A stretch of 64,000 nt of DNA from Spisula solida (lineage: Eukaryota > Mollusca > Bivalvia > Venerida > Mactridae): assembly GCA_947247005.1 (NCBI GenBank), contig OX365959.1, positions 32,632,148-32,696,147 of the forward strand. Reading direction: 5' to 3'. The notes under the pieces were generated by a model. It did no database searches. It was not told the origin of the DNA and saw nothing but the letters and a program-made list of their open reading frames with translations. Below, one piece after another: positions 24,953-37,588 of this stretch. The position numbers and the translations under genes were made by a program. The first letter of the stretch is position 1. Each line of letters begins with the position of its first letter.

Positions 24953-25155
24953 ATATCGGACTGTATAAAGCTCAGTTCTATCGGACTGTATAAATCTCAG
25001 TTCTATCGGACTGTATAAATCTCAGTTCTATCGGACTGTATAAAGCTATGTTCCGTATCGGACTGTATAAAGCTCAGTTCTATCGGACTGTATAAAGCTC
25101 AGTTCTATCGGACTGTATAAAGCTATGTTCCGTATCGGACTGTATAAAGCTCAGC
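24953..25155. repeat. 25-bp minisatellite, about 8 units
   Basis: 'tatcggactgtataaagctc' + 'agttc' repeats. Two units carry the longer variant 'tatgttccg' instead of 'cagttc', making them 27 bp. Confidence 0.92.
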
Positions 25156-25240
25156 AAAACTATGTGTTAATCTCCTACTTTTTCAATCCACATAAAATGA
25201 ACAACTTTGTTTGTAACAAACATTTTAATTCAAAATAAAA

Positions 25241-25882
25241 TTCTAACACGATCTGGTGATTAATCCATATACGCATAGAGCAAACCAGGGCATGTATTAT
25301 TACCGCAATAAAACATACCTATCAAATTGGCTGTTACTATTTGAGCCCCGTATTACGCGACATACATTTGTATTTATGAATGAATGAACGTTAACTTTAT
25401 AGTAAAACGTCAACGAGTCGCGAACAAGGCAAGTTGCACGAGTATCCAGTGTTACAGCTATGACGCATTTATTTTTAGAAACTCCAATATACTCTCGAAA
25501 CTAAGTTCATAAAAACTTCTAATAATCAATTATTCATTTATATTTTTCATTTCATGAAATAGATTTGTTTCAATGTTTCATGTGTTATTTCCTTCGGAAA
25601 ATTACGAAGGTCGTTTTCAATAACGAGGGAGGTAATTATACCAGCTAATAAGCCACACCATATTTCAGCGTGGAATTATGTTCAATGTCAAATGGGTGAA
25701 AATGGAATGCGCGCAGTTAAATAGTACGGGCATTTATCGTATTTAGAGTCGAAATATTTTGTCGGGCACTCGTTCGGATGCGAAAAATTACTACGCACTC
25801 GTGATTTAATTTTTCCGCATCCGAACCCCTGTCCATGTTTTATTCACCGACAAAATACGCGAACAGATTTTTTATTTCTTAA
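25241..25882. repeat. 640-bp dispersed repeat, copy A
   Basis: This copy matches 39818-40461 along its length: start 'ttctaacacgatctg', then 'atcaaattggctgttacta', 'gcgtggaattatgtt', 'aatggaatgcgcgcagtta', end 'gcgaacagatttttatttctta'. Near the end it holds a partial inverted repeat (GTTCGGATGCG...CGCATCCGAAC). No coding frame is shared, so it is probably a non-autonomous mobile element. Confidence 0.8.
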
Positions 25883-26067
25883 ATATGGAACAAAAACATT
25901 TTATCACAGTTTTTCAAATATACGTAATTCGTATTAAGTCAGATATTTTTTTAAGTTTAATGTGTCTAAACATGCATCTGGTTTTAAGCAGCCATCAATT
26001 GGTATTAAAAACGTGCGTGTTTTTGACACGTCCTTTTGGGAAGCACGTATTTGCAAGTACTTCGTGT

Positions 26068-26133
26068 TGTGACCGCCGCTGTTGTAACCCGTTGTGTCTG
26101 TGTGACCGCCGCTGTTGTAACCCGCTGTGTCTG
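26068..26133. repeat. 33-bp direct duplication
   Basis: Two adjacent copies of 'tgtgaccgccgctgttgtaa' + 'cccgttgtgtctg' differ at one base. The surrounding frames on both strands are open only because of this 3n duplication. Confidence 0.85.
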
Positions 26134-26359
26134 CAAGTTCGTGCTGAATACATGCAAAAATATGGGAAAATTGACAGACACGACGCACCACTGTAAGACA
26201 TAACAATAGCCAACAGGTCGACTATGTTTTTAGCATATTTCAGCGGTATGAATTTAAGATAAATGATTTTGGTATGAAAATTAAGCTTATAGATCGAACT
26301 TGACGTACATTACAACGGCTTTTATGTTTAAAACAGAAAATCTAAAGCTGATGTTAGCG

Positions 26360-26550
26360 GAAAATTAATTTAATTTGTAACAAAACTCCGCCAGGCAAAG
26401 TACTGTATTTCTTGTATTTGCAACAATTCTTGTTCATCTCTAACACTGAAAAGTGTTTCAGAAATGACCAAGTGTCCCGCCCGAGATTCGAACCAGGGAC
26501 CTCTCGATCAGTAGTCAAGTGCGTTATCCACTCGTTCACCATGCCACCCG
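26360..26550 (-). mobile_element. tRNA-derived SINE-like element
   Basis: Read on the minus strand, 26549-26476 has tRNA landmarks. There is an A-box-like 'tggtgaacgagtgg', a five-pair anticodon stem with a seven-base loop reading ACT, and a B box 'ggttcgaatct' in a T-arm with one mismatch. The acceptor stem does not pair, so it is not a working tRNA gene. The sequence continues into a non-tRNA AT-rich body to about 26360, as in SINEs. Confidence 0.55.
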
Positions 26551-28724
26551 TTCAGCATCTTATCGTGGACAGCTCTTGTTTATACGTTTGAAACACTAAA
26601 CTGGCAACGCTGGTGCTAACGTTTATAGTGAGAACCTACACTTTTTTAACTGTAATGTTTTCCAGGCGTGACCGTTAATTCAAAAAGCCTCAAATGATCC
26701 GTTATTTCTAAAAACTGATGTCCGTGCAGCAACCACGGTTGTATGTGGTAGATGCGATCATGTTCTTGATAAATTAGGCATTTCGCACAACCTGTGTATA
26801 TGGCATACATGTTTTGGTGGAACTCAGACCTGCATTAATTGTGCGTCCCAACAAACGCATCATTTTGAAAATTATCTGCTATACATCCAAATAAATCTAC
26901 AGATACGGCCAGTCTTGTATTACTGTCGATTTCAGAACATAGAACCTTTCTGTACCGGTCTTTAAACTATTGTTGCGGGGTTACCAAGGAAGCCAACTGC
27001 CTGCCTATAGCCATACCCACTGTAGACCAGTATCATTTAACCATGTTGTTTTATGGCTATAACGTGGACTTTGCTTTGTCCAACTTTATGTCATTATTTG
27101 CTTACATAACCTTATTATGGTATTAATAAAACGTCAGACACATTCAATCCACTTTGGTATTAATATATTACTGGTATAAATATTATGACATAAATGAACT
27201 GCATTGCCAGAGGAACTCAGACTTATGATTGCACTTCATAAATTATACTATGATTAACCTTGATTAAAATGAATTGAAATCAAATTCAGTCGTTTGTCTG
27301 GAAATCACCTACGTGGCGATACATTAAATCGAATAAAACACTAAAAAGTGAAATAGAAGTTTGTGCTACCATAACTGCAAAACATTTAGTTATATTCAAA
27401 CAATAAAATGATGTGCATTTTTCCTACATTATTCTCTGTAAATACTCCAGGTCTCATAAACCTTATAATAAAATGTTTCGATTTATGCAAGAACATGTGA
27501 TGTTTTCACCATTTTCGTTTCCATAGCAACCACGATTGTTGTCATAATATGAATAAGAAAATTAATGTTATTCACTATCTCATTACAAGTCCCCTATAGG
27601 CCACTCTCCACATACTAAGTATAATAACAATAACATGCAATTTTGTTTTCTTAATATCATACATTGTATAATAAAGATTTCTTCATGGACGGGCGTGACT
27701 GACTGACGCACTTACAGACAAAAGGATAGTCACACGCATGTAGGTCAAATTAAGATCCTGATTAATTTTTGTCATAAAAGTTTACCCAAATAAAGAAATG
27801 AATTCATGTTTTATGATACAAAAATAGTTATCATATTTTCTGAAAATTGGGTGGGGTAAATCTACCCCTTCATTTTCACACTGTTTGCTTAAAACATTGA
27901 AATAAATAGTTTATTGAAAATATTTTGCTTGTAAATTCCTTTTATCGACAACATGGTTTGATATTTTAACCTGCGTGTGTGTATAACATTAAACTATTGA
28001 TAAAACTTTACACACACATTTTCATGGAATAAACTTTTGAAAAGTATAGTGACTTTCTTCAAATCGCATCTTACTTCGTACTTCGGCAACTTTCTGGCCT
28101 GTAGACATTAAAAAAGCTTAAAATACACAAAAGAAAACTTTTGCAATGGTCTATGTTAAGGCCATTTTTGGGCTTGAATGATGACCTAATACCCACGTCA
28201 CGATATACGTATACTAGCCCATCGAGTACATTGGGGATATATTTACACGGTGGTATCGTAAAAAAGTCCTTACGACATAAAAACGCCCGAAAATTCACAC
28301 TTAAATAATGTAGTATGATATCAAACAGTATATATAAGCTCTGCTGTGGGATTTCCAACCTTAGGTCAAAATTTCAACTCTTCACATGTTGATAGAATTG
28401 TGTAGTTAATGTTTAAGGTTTCCAAAAAGTTATACCTTTTCAAAATGGTCCAACTAAGAGGCAGACTGTGACTTGATGAAAACTAGATCTGACGCTTAAA
28501 ATGACGTTATTGACGTCGCGAAAACATAATAATTATGATGACGTCATTTAATTAGCACATGTCCCCTTGTAAGTGCAACCTTTACAAAAAGGGAAATATA
28601 ATACACAGAAAACAATATTGTTGGATCATGTCATGTTATGGATGTCTTGTGCAATGCTGAAATCAAGTTCCATAGTGTGTGGTATTTTTTTTCAAGGGTA
28701 GAAAATACACTAACGTTATAATCA
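26551..28724. other. Intergenic, nothing recognised
   Basis: About 2.2 kb of AT-rich DNA. The longest frame (95 codons, 28071-28358, -) has no domain. No satellite or strong inverted repeat seen. Confidence 0.5.
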
Positions 28725-29260
28725 ACAAATTCCCAAAATCGCACTTTTCGTTTACATTTTGTAATATTTTACCCCAAAAAGACTCTCATTTAGCGCAATA
28801 TCCTGTCAATTTATTTGTTATGCATTAAACTACAAGACACTATTTACCCATCACAGAGATTATTTATCAAATAAACTTATTAATAACTTTGTATTCAACC
28901 GATTCCCAAAACTCACGGTTTTGTTTATATTTTTAAAGGTTTTGCCCCAAAATATATTATTTTGCCCACTTACATGGAAAACGATGTTTGATATCATAAA
29001 CTACAAGTAACAACCTACCTATCACAATATATTATGATCGAATGAACCCATTAATGAATCCAAAAATTCATGCTAAACTTTTATATTTTGTAAGGTCTTA
29101 CCCCAAAAAGTCGACCTTCGATAGCAAGTATGCACCTAGATTTTTAGTATGTTACAAAACACACATTATGTGCCATGATTATAGAAAAATACTTTTTGTT
29201 TTCCCCAAAAAATATCTGCTTGTAATAAATGTCATTTTCCCAAATTGTGTTATATTTTGA
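28725..29260. repeat. Diverged tandem repeat, period about 180 bp, about 3 copies
   Basis: Blocks of the type 'attcccaaaa', 'tttatattttgtaa' and 'accccaaaaa' recur at roughly 180-bp spacing (near 28730, 28905 and 29060), with 'aaactacaag' also recurring between them. The copies are strongly diverged. The 72-codon frame at 29042-29260 lies inside the repeat. Confidence 0.5.
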
Positions 29261-30347
29261 AGTTGTTGGAAATCGCATAGCCACTGTGGGGAACCCACGT
29301 GACCAGATGCTAATGTTCGGAGCCAATTTTGTCAACAAACCGCCTCGATTCAGGTAACATTTGTGCTTGTAACTTTCTTAATAATTGATCGATCTGGATG
29401 AAATATAGACGAGCGCCGTCTCATTTCAAAAGCAAATCATCGACACTTTTACCTAAGTGACAATATTGTGTACTTTTTGTTATTTGGGCAACGGCGCATT
29501 TCGTAAACCGCAAAATGCTATGCTACGGTTCGGAGCAATTCACTAAAACATGTCCTTAATCAATTACAGCTTCATTAAAAGTTACAATTTAATAGCGATA
29601 ATATGGGTCTCAAAATTTAAGACTGACAAGCAAAATATTTTTGATAAATATGAGCAACAGGCAAAATAAGACGACATAAACAAAAATGCTACAGTTCGGA
29701 GCTGAAATGAAAATGCTACAGTCCGGAGCTATTTTGAGAAAATGCTAAGGTTCGGAGCTAAGTTGCAAAGTATACCATATGTAGGAAAAGAAGCAGGGGT
29801 CTATGCAGACTGACAAGTGTCACATGCTTTATAGCATATAATATGCTGTTATATCAAGGTATGGGAATGAATGAGAAGGAATATAACATGACAGCCGAAC
29901 ACATTTTAACAGAACCATGTATACACAACGACCCATCTCTAAGCTTCGTAAACACGCCCCGATGTTCATCCGAGCAAGAAGCACGGCCTACAACGTGTGT
30001 CAGCCAATGAAACAAAATTAACAGAAAAACCAAAACCCTGCATCAACTCGTGATCAATACAGCTATGTTAAACTATCGTTTTGCACAAAAGTGCCCGGTG
30101 CCAGCACAGAGGGATCCGATATGCATATACACCATGATGTACATGTTAAAGGTTATAAATATTTTCAGAAACATTGAATTGATTATAATTTTATATTTGA
30201 AATACTAAAAGAAATGTTTTACCAAGACAACTAGCACTGTTCGTTTTAAACAGGCTGTGTGTGGCCAATAGTCTCACACGTTAAAGTTTGTGAATCGTGT
30301 GACGTGAAACATGTACATACGTGTATGCTCCACCAAAACATATACTG

Positions 30348-32620
30348 AGTGCATCTAGAAACGCAACACTGAGTCTACTAACAACTTTAACTTCAAGCAA
30401 AAATCTTAGTGAATATGCAAAGTATCGATTAATGATGGAATGATTACTTTCCCATGACGACCAACATGTTGTTTCGCAATGTCTTAAGCAGTTGTGAACC
30501 TGTTCCGGAGGATGTTCATGCGGGGTTACTGTCGGGCAGTTTTTAAACGTGGATGACCTGAACAGGGACGTTCGCGAAAGGCCCTGTCAGTGTGCTAGTA
30601 AAGCGTGACTCAAGACGCAACGTTGCCAAACCATGACAATTAAGGACATTTTCTATAGTTTTTTTTCTTCCAAGATTTTTTTTAACTCGCTTTATTTTAT
30701 GGGAAATTTTATTCTGAAAACAATAAGCTAAAGATTAACAGGGGTCATCGAACTCGTTTTCTCAGAAAATGAGATTTTGCAACATCACATTTCTATAAAA
30801 TGACAAAAATCAGGAATTTTCAAATATTTAAGTTTTTTAATAAAAATCACTATTTTTCATCAGAAAATGAGATTTTGCAACGTCACATTTCTAGAAAATG
30901 ACAAAAATCATGAATTTTCAAATATTTAAGTTTTTTAATAAAAATCACTAGTTTTTCATCAGAATTTTCTTTTTAGTTCAGATGTACAAAACATACTTTT
31001 CAAACGAACCTATGCACGTTTTGAATCTTTAATAACATTCACACATTTTTGACAACAAATGAATTTTCAAAATTTGTACAAAATTAAGGCTCGAACATTG
31101 AAAAAAAGATACATTATTGACCAATAAAAACAATCTGGTCCGATTATTTTTTTTATTTTTGCAAATGATGTTGATGAAAGTGTGCTCCGTCAGGATATTA
31201 AGAAAAAAACATAGGTCACTGCGTTTCTTTTTGTGCTATTTAACACAAGATTTTTTTTATTTTCGCAAATGATGTTGATGAAAGTGTGCTCCATCATAAT
31301 ATTAAGAAAAAAACATAGGTCACCGCGTTTCTTTTTGTGCTATTAAATCAGAATTGTATCCGTTTTAGAGAAAATGGCATGAAAATGACCCAGAATAGTA
31401 CTCTAAAGGCCAATAAAAAAATCTGGTCCAAGAATTTGTTTTGTTTTTGAGAATGATGTCGATGAAAGTGTGCTCCATCAGAATATTAAGAAAAAAAACA
31501 TAAGTCACCGTGCTGCTTTTTTGCGCTATTTAGCCATAATTGTCCCCCTTTTCAAAGGAAGTGGCATGAAAATGACCCAAAATAGTACTCTAGAGGCCAA
31601 TAAAAAAATCTGGTCCAAGATTTACCTCCCTTTAATGATAATAAAATAGCATTAATATAATATCTCAGATATATATAATCCATCAAAATTTGCTTTATTA
31701 AGTTTGGCTGAGAATATGTTAACAGACTGCATGTATGTAGTCACTACGGACAAGCAGTGATCATGGTCTATACTCCTCAAACTGGGTGTGGAGGTTGGTG
31801 GTGACCAGTATATGACCCTATTGATTTGGACCATGGTCTACCATGGTGGACTGAATTGAAGTGCTGTGTTTATCATTGTTGACCATGGTCAACAAAATTC
31901 TTTACAACTGTCAACCATGCAAGTTATATTGCAAGTGTCGTCTGTTCACGTTAAAGTTTATGACGAGTTTGTATTTCAGAGTATACATGTATCTTAACAT
32001 ACTGTTCAAGGTACACCAATAAAAATAAAGTAAATTGGTATACACACGGCTTGTGTAAAGATGCTGTACGTCTGCGATTGAAAGTGGCGGTGATGTAGTC
32101 AATTAAGGTTGCTATTACTAAAATGGAAAATCATTTTCCGCTCAACATTTAAATTTTAGTTAGGGGTCTGAGATATTGTGATAAAATTGCCCTAACTTAT
32201 TTTACTGGGCTGTATACTCTGATTGCAAATTCTATACTGTACAACATTATTGTTCATACAAATGTTAAGTAATATAAATACTTAAATGTAGAAGTTCCCC
32301 TCAGATTAAATTACTTAAAGAAGCATAATTACTTCAAGTAGTATTATATTACTATAGCTTAAAAAGTAAGTAATACTTAGTAATTAATTACTGTAAGTAT
32401 TACTGAACATTACTTGAAATAAGTAAGAACATTTTACTAAGTAATTTTTTTTTGAGGGTATCTGTTTAAACAACCTTTGTGGAATGAACTAAATTTTCCC
32501 GCCTTTCATTATCCTAGGCGCATTATTACAACTTTACAAATGATTAGACGCCTCTGGAACACGGACTTTGCAATATAAGAAAAAAATCGAGAGTAAAAAC
32601 GTTGTGTTTCTAGATGTACT
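30348..32620. mobile_element. 2.27-kb inverted-repeat element nested inside the 29282-33277 element
   Basis: 'agtgcatctagaaacgcaac' at 30348-30367 is mirrored by 'gttgtgtttctagatgtact' at 32601-32620 (18 of 20 positions pair). The interior is non-coding and repeat-rich: a 106-bp tandem pair at about 30756-30965, and three or four copies of a 'gaaagtgtgctcc...ttaagaaaaaaacata' block at 31130-31620. The target duplication is unclear. Confidence 0.6.
30756..31625. repeat. Internal tandem duplications within the nested element
   Basis: One pair repeats 'gagattttgcaacgtcacat' + 'ttctagaaaatgacaaaaatca' with a period near 106 bp. A second family repeats 'gatgaaagtgtgctccatca' and 'aataaaaaaatctggtcca' three to four times up to 31625. 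These explain the low-complexity look of this kilobase. Confidence 0.75.
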
Positions 32621-33277
32621 GATCATAGTTCAAACTCCAAGAAACGGCATCGACATGTGTGTGTTATTATTGTTGTGTTCCGCGAAACTGTTAAAAATTT
32701 GAATGTTCATACTTGGTCTATTATCTTGATAGTATTGATATTCAAAAACGCATATATAACACCTAGTCTTAGGTCTTAGACGTAGCATTTTCTGAAAATA
32801 GCTCCGAACCGTAGCATTTTCTCAAAATAGCTCCGGACTGTAGCATTTTCATTTCAGCTCCGAACTGTAGCATTTTTGTTTATGTCGTCTCATTTTGCCT
32901 GTTGCTCATATTTATCAGAAATGTTTAGCTTGTCGGTCTTAAATTTTGCGACCCACATTATCGCTATTAAACTGTAACTTTTAATGAAGCTGTAATTGAT
33001 TAAGGACATGTTTTAGTGAATTGCTCCGAACCGTAGCATAGCATTTTGCGGTTTACGAAATGCGCCGTTGCCCAAATAACAAAAAGTACACAATATTGTC
33101 ACTAAAGTAAGAGTGTCGATGAATTGCTTTTGAAATGAGACGGCGCTCGTCTATATTTCATCCAGATCGATCAATTATTAAGAAAGTTACAAGCACAAAT
33201 GTTACCTGAATCGAGGCGGTTTGTTGACAAAATTGGCTCCGAACATTAGCATCTGGTCACGTGGGTTCCCCACAGTG

Positions 33278-34154
33278 ATCAGCGTTATAATATTATTATG
33301 TTCATTTTGTTCAAATCATCATGATTATATAATATATATGAATTGGCCGGTTTCGAATTTCGGTTAAGACTGATAAAATAAACATGGAAATCGTGTGACT
33401 AACTTTATTTATGTATTTATACATTGTGTTAATATACATTTGTCTTATTTACTGTAGATATGCATGTCATGAACATAATTGTATCATTTCACTTTCCTAA
33501 TAAATCATTGTAATGTATGAATGATTTTTATATGCAATTGTAAATCATTGAAAAGTTGAAATAAATAGTATAGACGGTATTTGACTAATTATGTCTCTTC
33601 AATCATACGTATTCAAGAATATCAAAACTGGTCCGTGATAATGCCATACATCTATTGATACTAATAATGTTACTTTGACACACATTAATGCCATGCTATT
33701 ATGGCGTACATTAATTATATAATTGAAACGTAAATTCACGACAATTGTCGTTGAAAGAACTAGTATATGTACAGCGGTTCTGGACTGAAAGGATTGATTA
33801 TATATAATTATTAACTTTGTCATTTTGGTGTTAAACACCTCTGCGTGTATCAAAATTCGCTGAAAAGGCTAGTTAAAAGGTATCCACTGTAGTATTCAAC
33901 TCACATAATTATTTTGTGAAATTGTATATAGCATCTATTTCAACTTGAAGTAAAAATGGTCTATCACAGGTGCTTCAATGTGCAGTCCACCCATTACGCC
34001 AACTTTGGTATTCTGAAATGATTGAAATGCAAAATGAGTTTAAAGGATGCCTTCCACATTTATGAAAGAGTCATCTCACTCATACCAAGGACAGAACTTG
34101 ATAGGTGAACCAAATGTGATACATGTAAACCAACATCAATACATAGTACTGTAG
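33278..34154. other. Intergenic, nothing recognised
   Basis: AT-rich DNA between the 4-kb element and the 37-bp satellite. An 84-codon minus-strand frame (33599-33853) has no recognisable motif. Confidence 0.5.
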
Positions 34155-37100
34155 AGCTCGGAACCACCGACGACAGCACCTAGTACTGAAGTACCTTGAC
34201 CCACCGACAACAGCACCTAGTACTGAAGTACCTTGACCCACCGACAAAAGCACCTAGTACTGAAGTACCTTGACCCACCGACAACAGCACCTAGGTCTTA
34301 AGCACCTGGACCCACCGACGGCAGCACCTAGGTCTTAAATACCTAGACCCACCGACAGTAGCAACTAGTACTGAAGTACCTGGACCCACCGACAACAGCA
34401 CCTAGGACTTAAGCAACTTGACCCACCGACGGCAGCACCAAGGTCTTAAGTACGTTGGCCCACCGACGGCAGCACCTAGGTCTTAAGTACCTGGACCCAC
34501 CGACAACAGCACCTAGGTCTTAAGTACCTGGGCCCACCGACGGCAGCACCAAATGCTTAAATACCTGGACCCACCGAAAACAGCACCTAGTACTGAAGTA
34601 CCTGGACCCACCGACAACAGCACCTAGTACTAAGGTACCTGGACCCACCGACAACAGCACCTAAGTCTTAAGTACATGGACCCACCGACGGCAGCACCTA
34701 GGTCTTAAGTACATGGACCCACCGACGGCAGCACCTAGTGCTTAATACCTGGACCCACCGACAACAGCACCTAGTGCTGAGGTACCTGGACCCACCGACA
34801 ACAGCATCTAAGTCTTAAGTACCTGGACCCACCGACGGCAGCACCTAGGTCTTCAGTACATGGACCCACCGACGGCAGCACCTAGTGCTTAATACCTGGA
34901 CCCACCGACGGCAGCACCTAGGTCTTAAGTACCTGGACCATCCGACAACAGCACCTATGTCTTAAGTACCTGAACCCACCGACAACAGCACCTAGTACTG
35001 AAGTACCTGGACCCACCGACAACAGCACCTAGTACTGGAGTACCTGACCCACCGACTGCAGCACCTAATACTGAAGTACCTGGACCCACCGACAACAGCA
35101 CCTAGTACTGAAGTACCTGGAACCACCGACAACAGCACCTAAGTCTTAAGTACCTGGACCCACCGACGGCAGCACCTAGGTCTTAAGTACCTAGACCCAC
35201 CGACGGCAGCACCTAGTGCTTAAATACCTGGACCCATCGACGGCAGCACCTAGGTCTTAAGTACCTGGACCCAACGACAACAGCACCTCGGTATTAAGTA
35301 CCTGGACCCACCGACAACAGCACCTAGTACTGAATACCTGGTCCCACCGACGGCAGCACCTAGTGCTTAAATACCTGGACCCACCGACGGCAGCACCTAG
35401 GTCTTAAGTACCTGGACCCACCGACAACAGCACCTAGTACTGAAGTACCTGGACTCACCGACAACAGCACCTAGGTCTTAAGTACCTGAACCCACCGACG
35501 GCAGCACTTAGTACTGAAATACCTGGTCCCACCGACGGCAGTACCTAGTGCTTAAGTACCCATAACCCCCGACAACAGAACCTAGTACTGAAGTACATGG
35601 ACCCACCGACGGCAGCACCTAGGTCTTAAGTACCTGGACCCACCGACAACCGCACCTAGTACTGAAGTACCTGGACCCACCGACAACAGCGCCCAGGTCT
35701 AAAGTACCTGGAACCACCGACAAAAGCACCTAATGCTGAAATACCTAGACCCTACGACAACAGCACTTAATACTGAAATACCTGGTCCCACAGACGGCAG
35801 CACCTAGTGCTTAAGTAACCATAACCCCCGACAGCAACACCTAGTACTTAAGTACCCATAACCCTCGACAGCAACAAAAGGTACTGAAGTACCTTGGACC
35901 TACGACAGCAACACCTAGTACTGAACTTGCCACAAACCCCGACAGCAGCACCTAGTACTGAAGTACCCACAGTCTCCGACAGCAAAACCTAGTACTTAAG
36001 TACCCACAGTCTCAAACAGCAACACATAGTACTGAAGTACCCATAACCCTCGACAGCAACACAAGGTACTGAAGTACCTTGAACCTACGACAGCAACACC
36101 TAGTACTGAACTTGCCACAAACCCCGACAGCAGCACCTAGTACTGAAGTACCCACAGTCTCCGACAGCAAAACCTAGTACTTAAGTACCAACAGTCTCTG
36201 ACAGCAACACATAGTACTGAAGTACCTTGAACCTACGACAGCAACAACCAGTACTGGACTTGCCACAAACCCCGGCAACAGCACCTCTAGTACTGAAGTA
36301 CCTGGAACCACCGACAACATAATCAAGTGCTTAAGTACTTACAATCACTGACAGCAACACCTAGTACTGAAGTACCTGGACCCACCGACAAAAGCCCCTA
36401 ATGCTGAAGTACCTGGACCCACCGACAATAGCACCTAGTACTGAAGTACCTGGACCCACCGACAGAAGCACCTAATACTGAAAAACCTGGACCCACCGAC
36501 AACAGCACTTAATACTTAAATACCTGGTCCCACCGACGGCAGCACCTAGTGCTTAAGTACCCATAACGTCCGACAACAACACCTAGTACTGAAGTACCTG
36601 GAACCACCGCCACCAGCGCCTAGTACTAAAGTACCCATAACCCTCGACAGCAGCACCTATTACTCTAGTACCAACAGTCTCTGACAGCAACACATAGTAC
36701 TGAAGTACCTTAAACCTACGACAGCAACAACCAGTACTGGACTTGCCACAAACCCCGGCAACAGCACCTCTAGTACTGAAGTACCTGGAACCACCGACAA
36801 CATAATCAAGTGCTTAAGTACTCACAATCACTGACAGCAACACCTAGTACTGAAGTACCTGGACCCACCGACAAAAGCCCCTAATGCTGAAGTACCTGGA
36901 CCCACCGACAACAGCACATAGTACTGAAGTACCTGGACCCACCGACAGAAGCACCTAATACTGAAATACCTGGACCCACCGACAACAGCACTTAATACTT
37001 AAATACCTGGTCCCACCGACGGCAGCACCTAGTGCTTAAGTACCCATAACGTAGGACAACAACACCTAGTACTGAAGTACCTGGAACCACCGCCACCAGC

Positions 37101-37512
37101 ACCTAGTACTAAAGTACCCATAACCCTCGACAGCAGCACCTATTACTCTAGTACCAACAGTCTCTGACAGCAACACATAGTACTGAAGTACCTTGAACCT
37201 ACGACAGCAACACCTAATACTGAACTTGCCACAAACCCCGACAACAGCACCTAGTACTGAAGTACCTGGAACCACCGACAACAGAATCTAGTGCTTAAGT
37301 ACTCGCAATCACTGACAGCAACACCTAGTACTGAAGTACCCATAACCCCCGACAACAACACCTTGTATTGAAATACGTGGAACCACCGACGGCAGCACCT
37401 TGTACTGACGTACCTGGAGCCACCGACGGCAGCACCTAGTACTGAAGTACACACAATCACTGACAACAACACCTAGTACTGAAGTACACACAATCACTGA
37501 CAACAACACCTA
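34155..37512. repeat. 37-bp satellite array, about 90 units, with 185-bp and 483-bp higher-order repeats
   Basis: The consensus unit is 'acctggacccaccgacaaca' + 'gcacctagtactgaagt'. Most units hold a short inverted repeat, GTACT-GA-AGTAC, or the CTTAAG variant. Units are homogeneous in 34.2-35.8 kb. Further on, 5-unit (185 bp, 35936 versus 36121) and 13-unit (483 bp, landmarks at 36191, 36674 and 37157) blocks repeat. Period 37 is not a multiple of three and no long frames persist. Confidence 0.95.
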
Positions 37513-37513
37513 G

Positions 37514-37588
37514 AAGTAAATTTTAATGATTACAAAGGACGGAGCGAGCGAAGCGAAGCGAGTCCTTTTTAGTCATTAAAATTTACTT
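37514..37588. repeat. Perfect 16-bp inverted repeat forming a two-tier hairpin at the satellite edge
   Basis: Arms AAGTAAATTTTAATGA and TCATTAAAATTTACTT are perfect. Inside lies a second stem AAAGGAC/GTCCTTT enclosing a purine-rich 'gagcgagcgaagcgaagcga' loop. A related sequence (gctcgctccgccc + tttttaatcattaaaattcac) occurs at 42030-42075. This suggests a short dispersed fold-back family. Confidence 0.8.

Larger units (their letters stand above)
29282..33277. mobile_element. 4.0-kb element with about 480-bp terminal inverted repeats beginning CACTGTGGGG
   Basis: The left arm (29282 to about 29761) begins 'cactgtggggaacccacgtg'. The right arm (about 32799-33277) is its reverse complement, ending 'gggttccccacagtg'. 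The arms match over nearly their whole length with few differences. Each arm holds about five copies of a short motif 'atgcta(c)nngttcggagc', one near the outer end and a cluster at the inner end. No long frame lies between the arms, so no transposase is encoded. The CACTG terminus recalls CACTA/EnSpm- or hAT-type ends, but the flanks do not show a clean target duplication. Confidence 0.8.

Noticed and set aside
26476..26549. Functional tRNA gene on the minus strand
   Set aside because: The acceptor stem does not pair and the T-arm has a mismatch. A SINE head or pseudogene explains it better.
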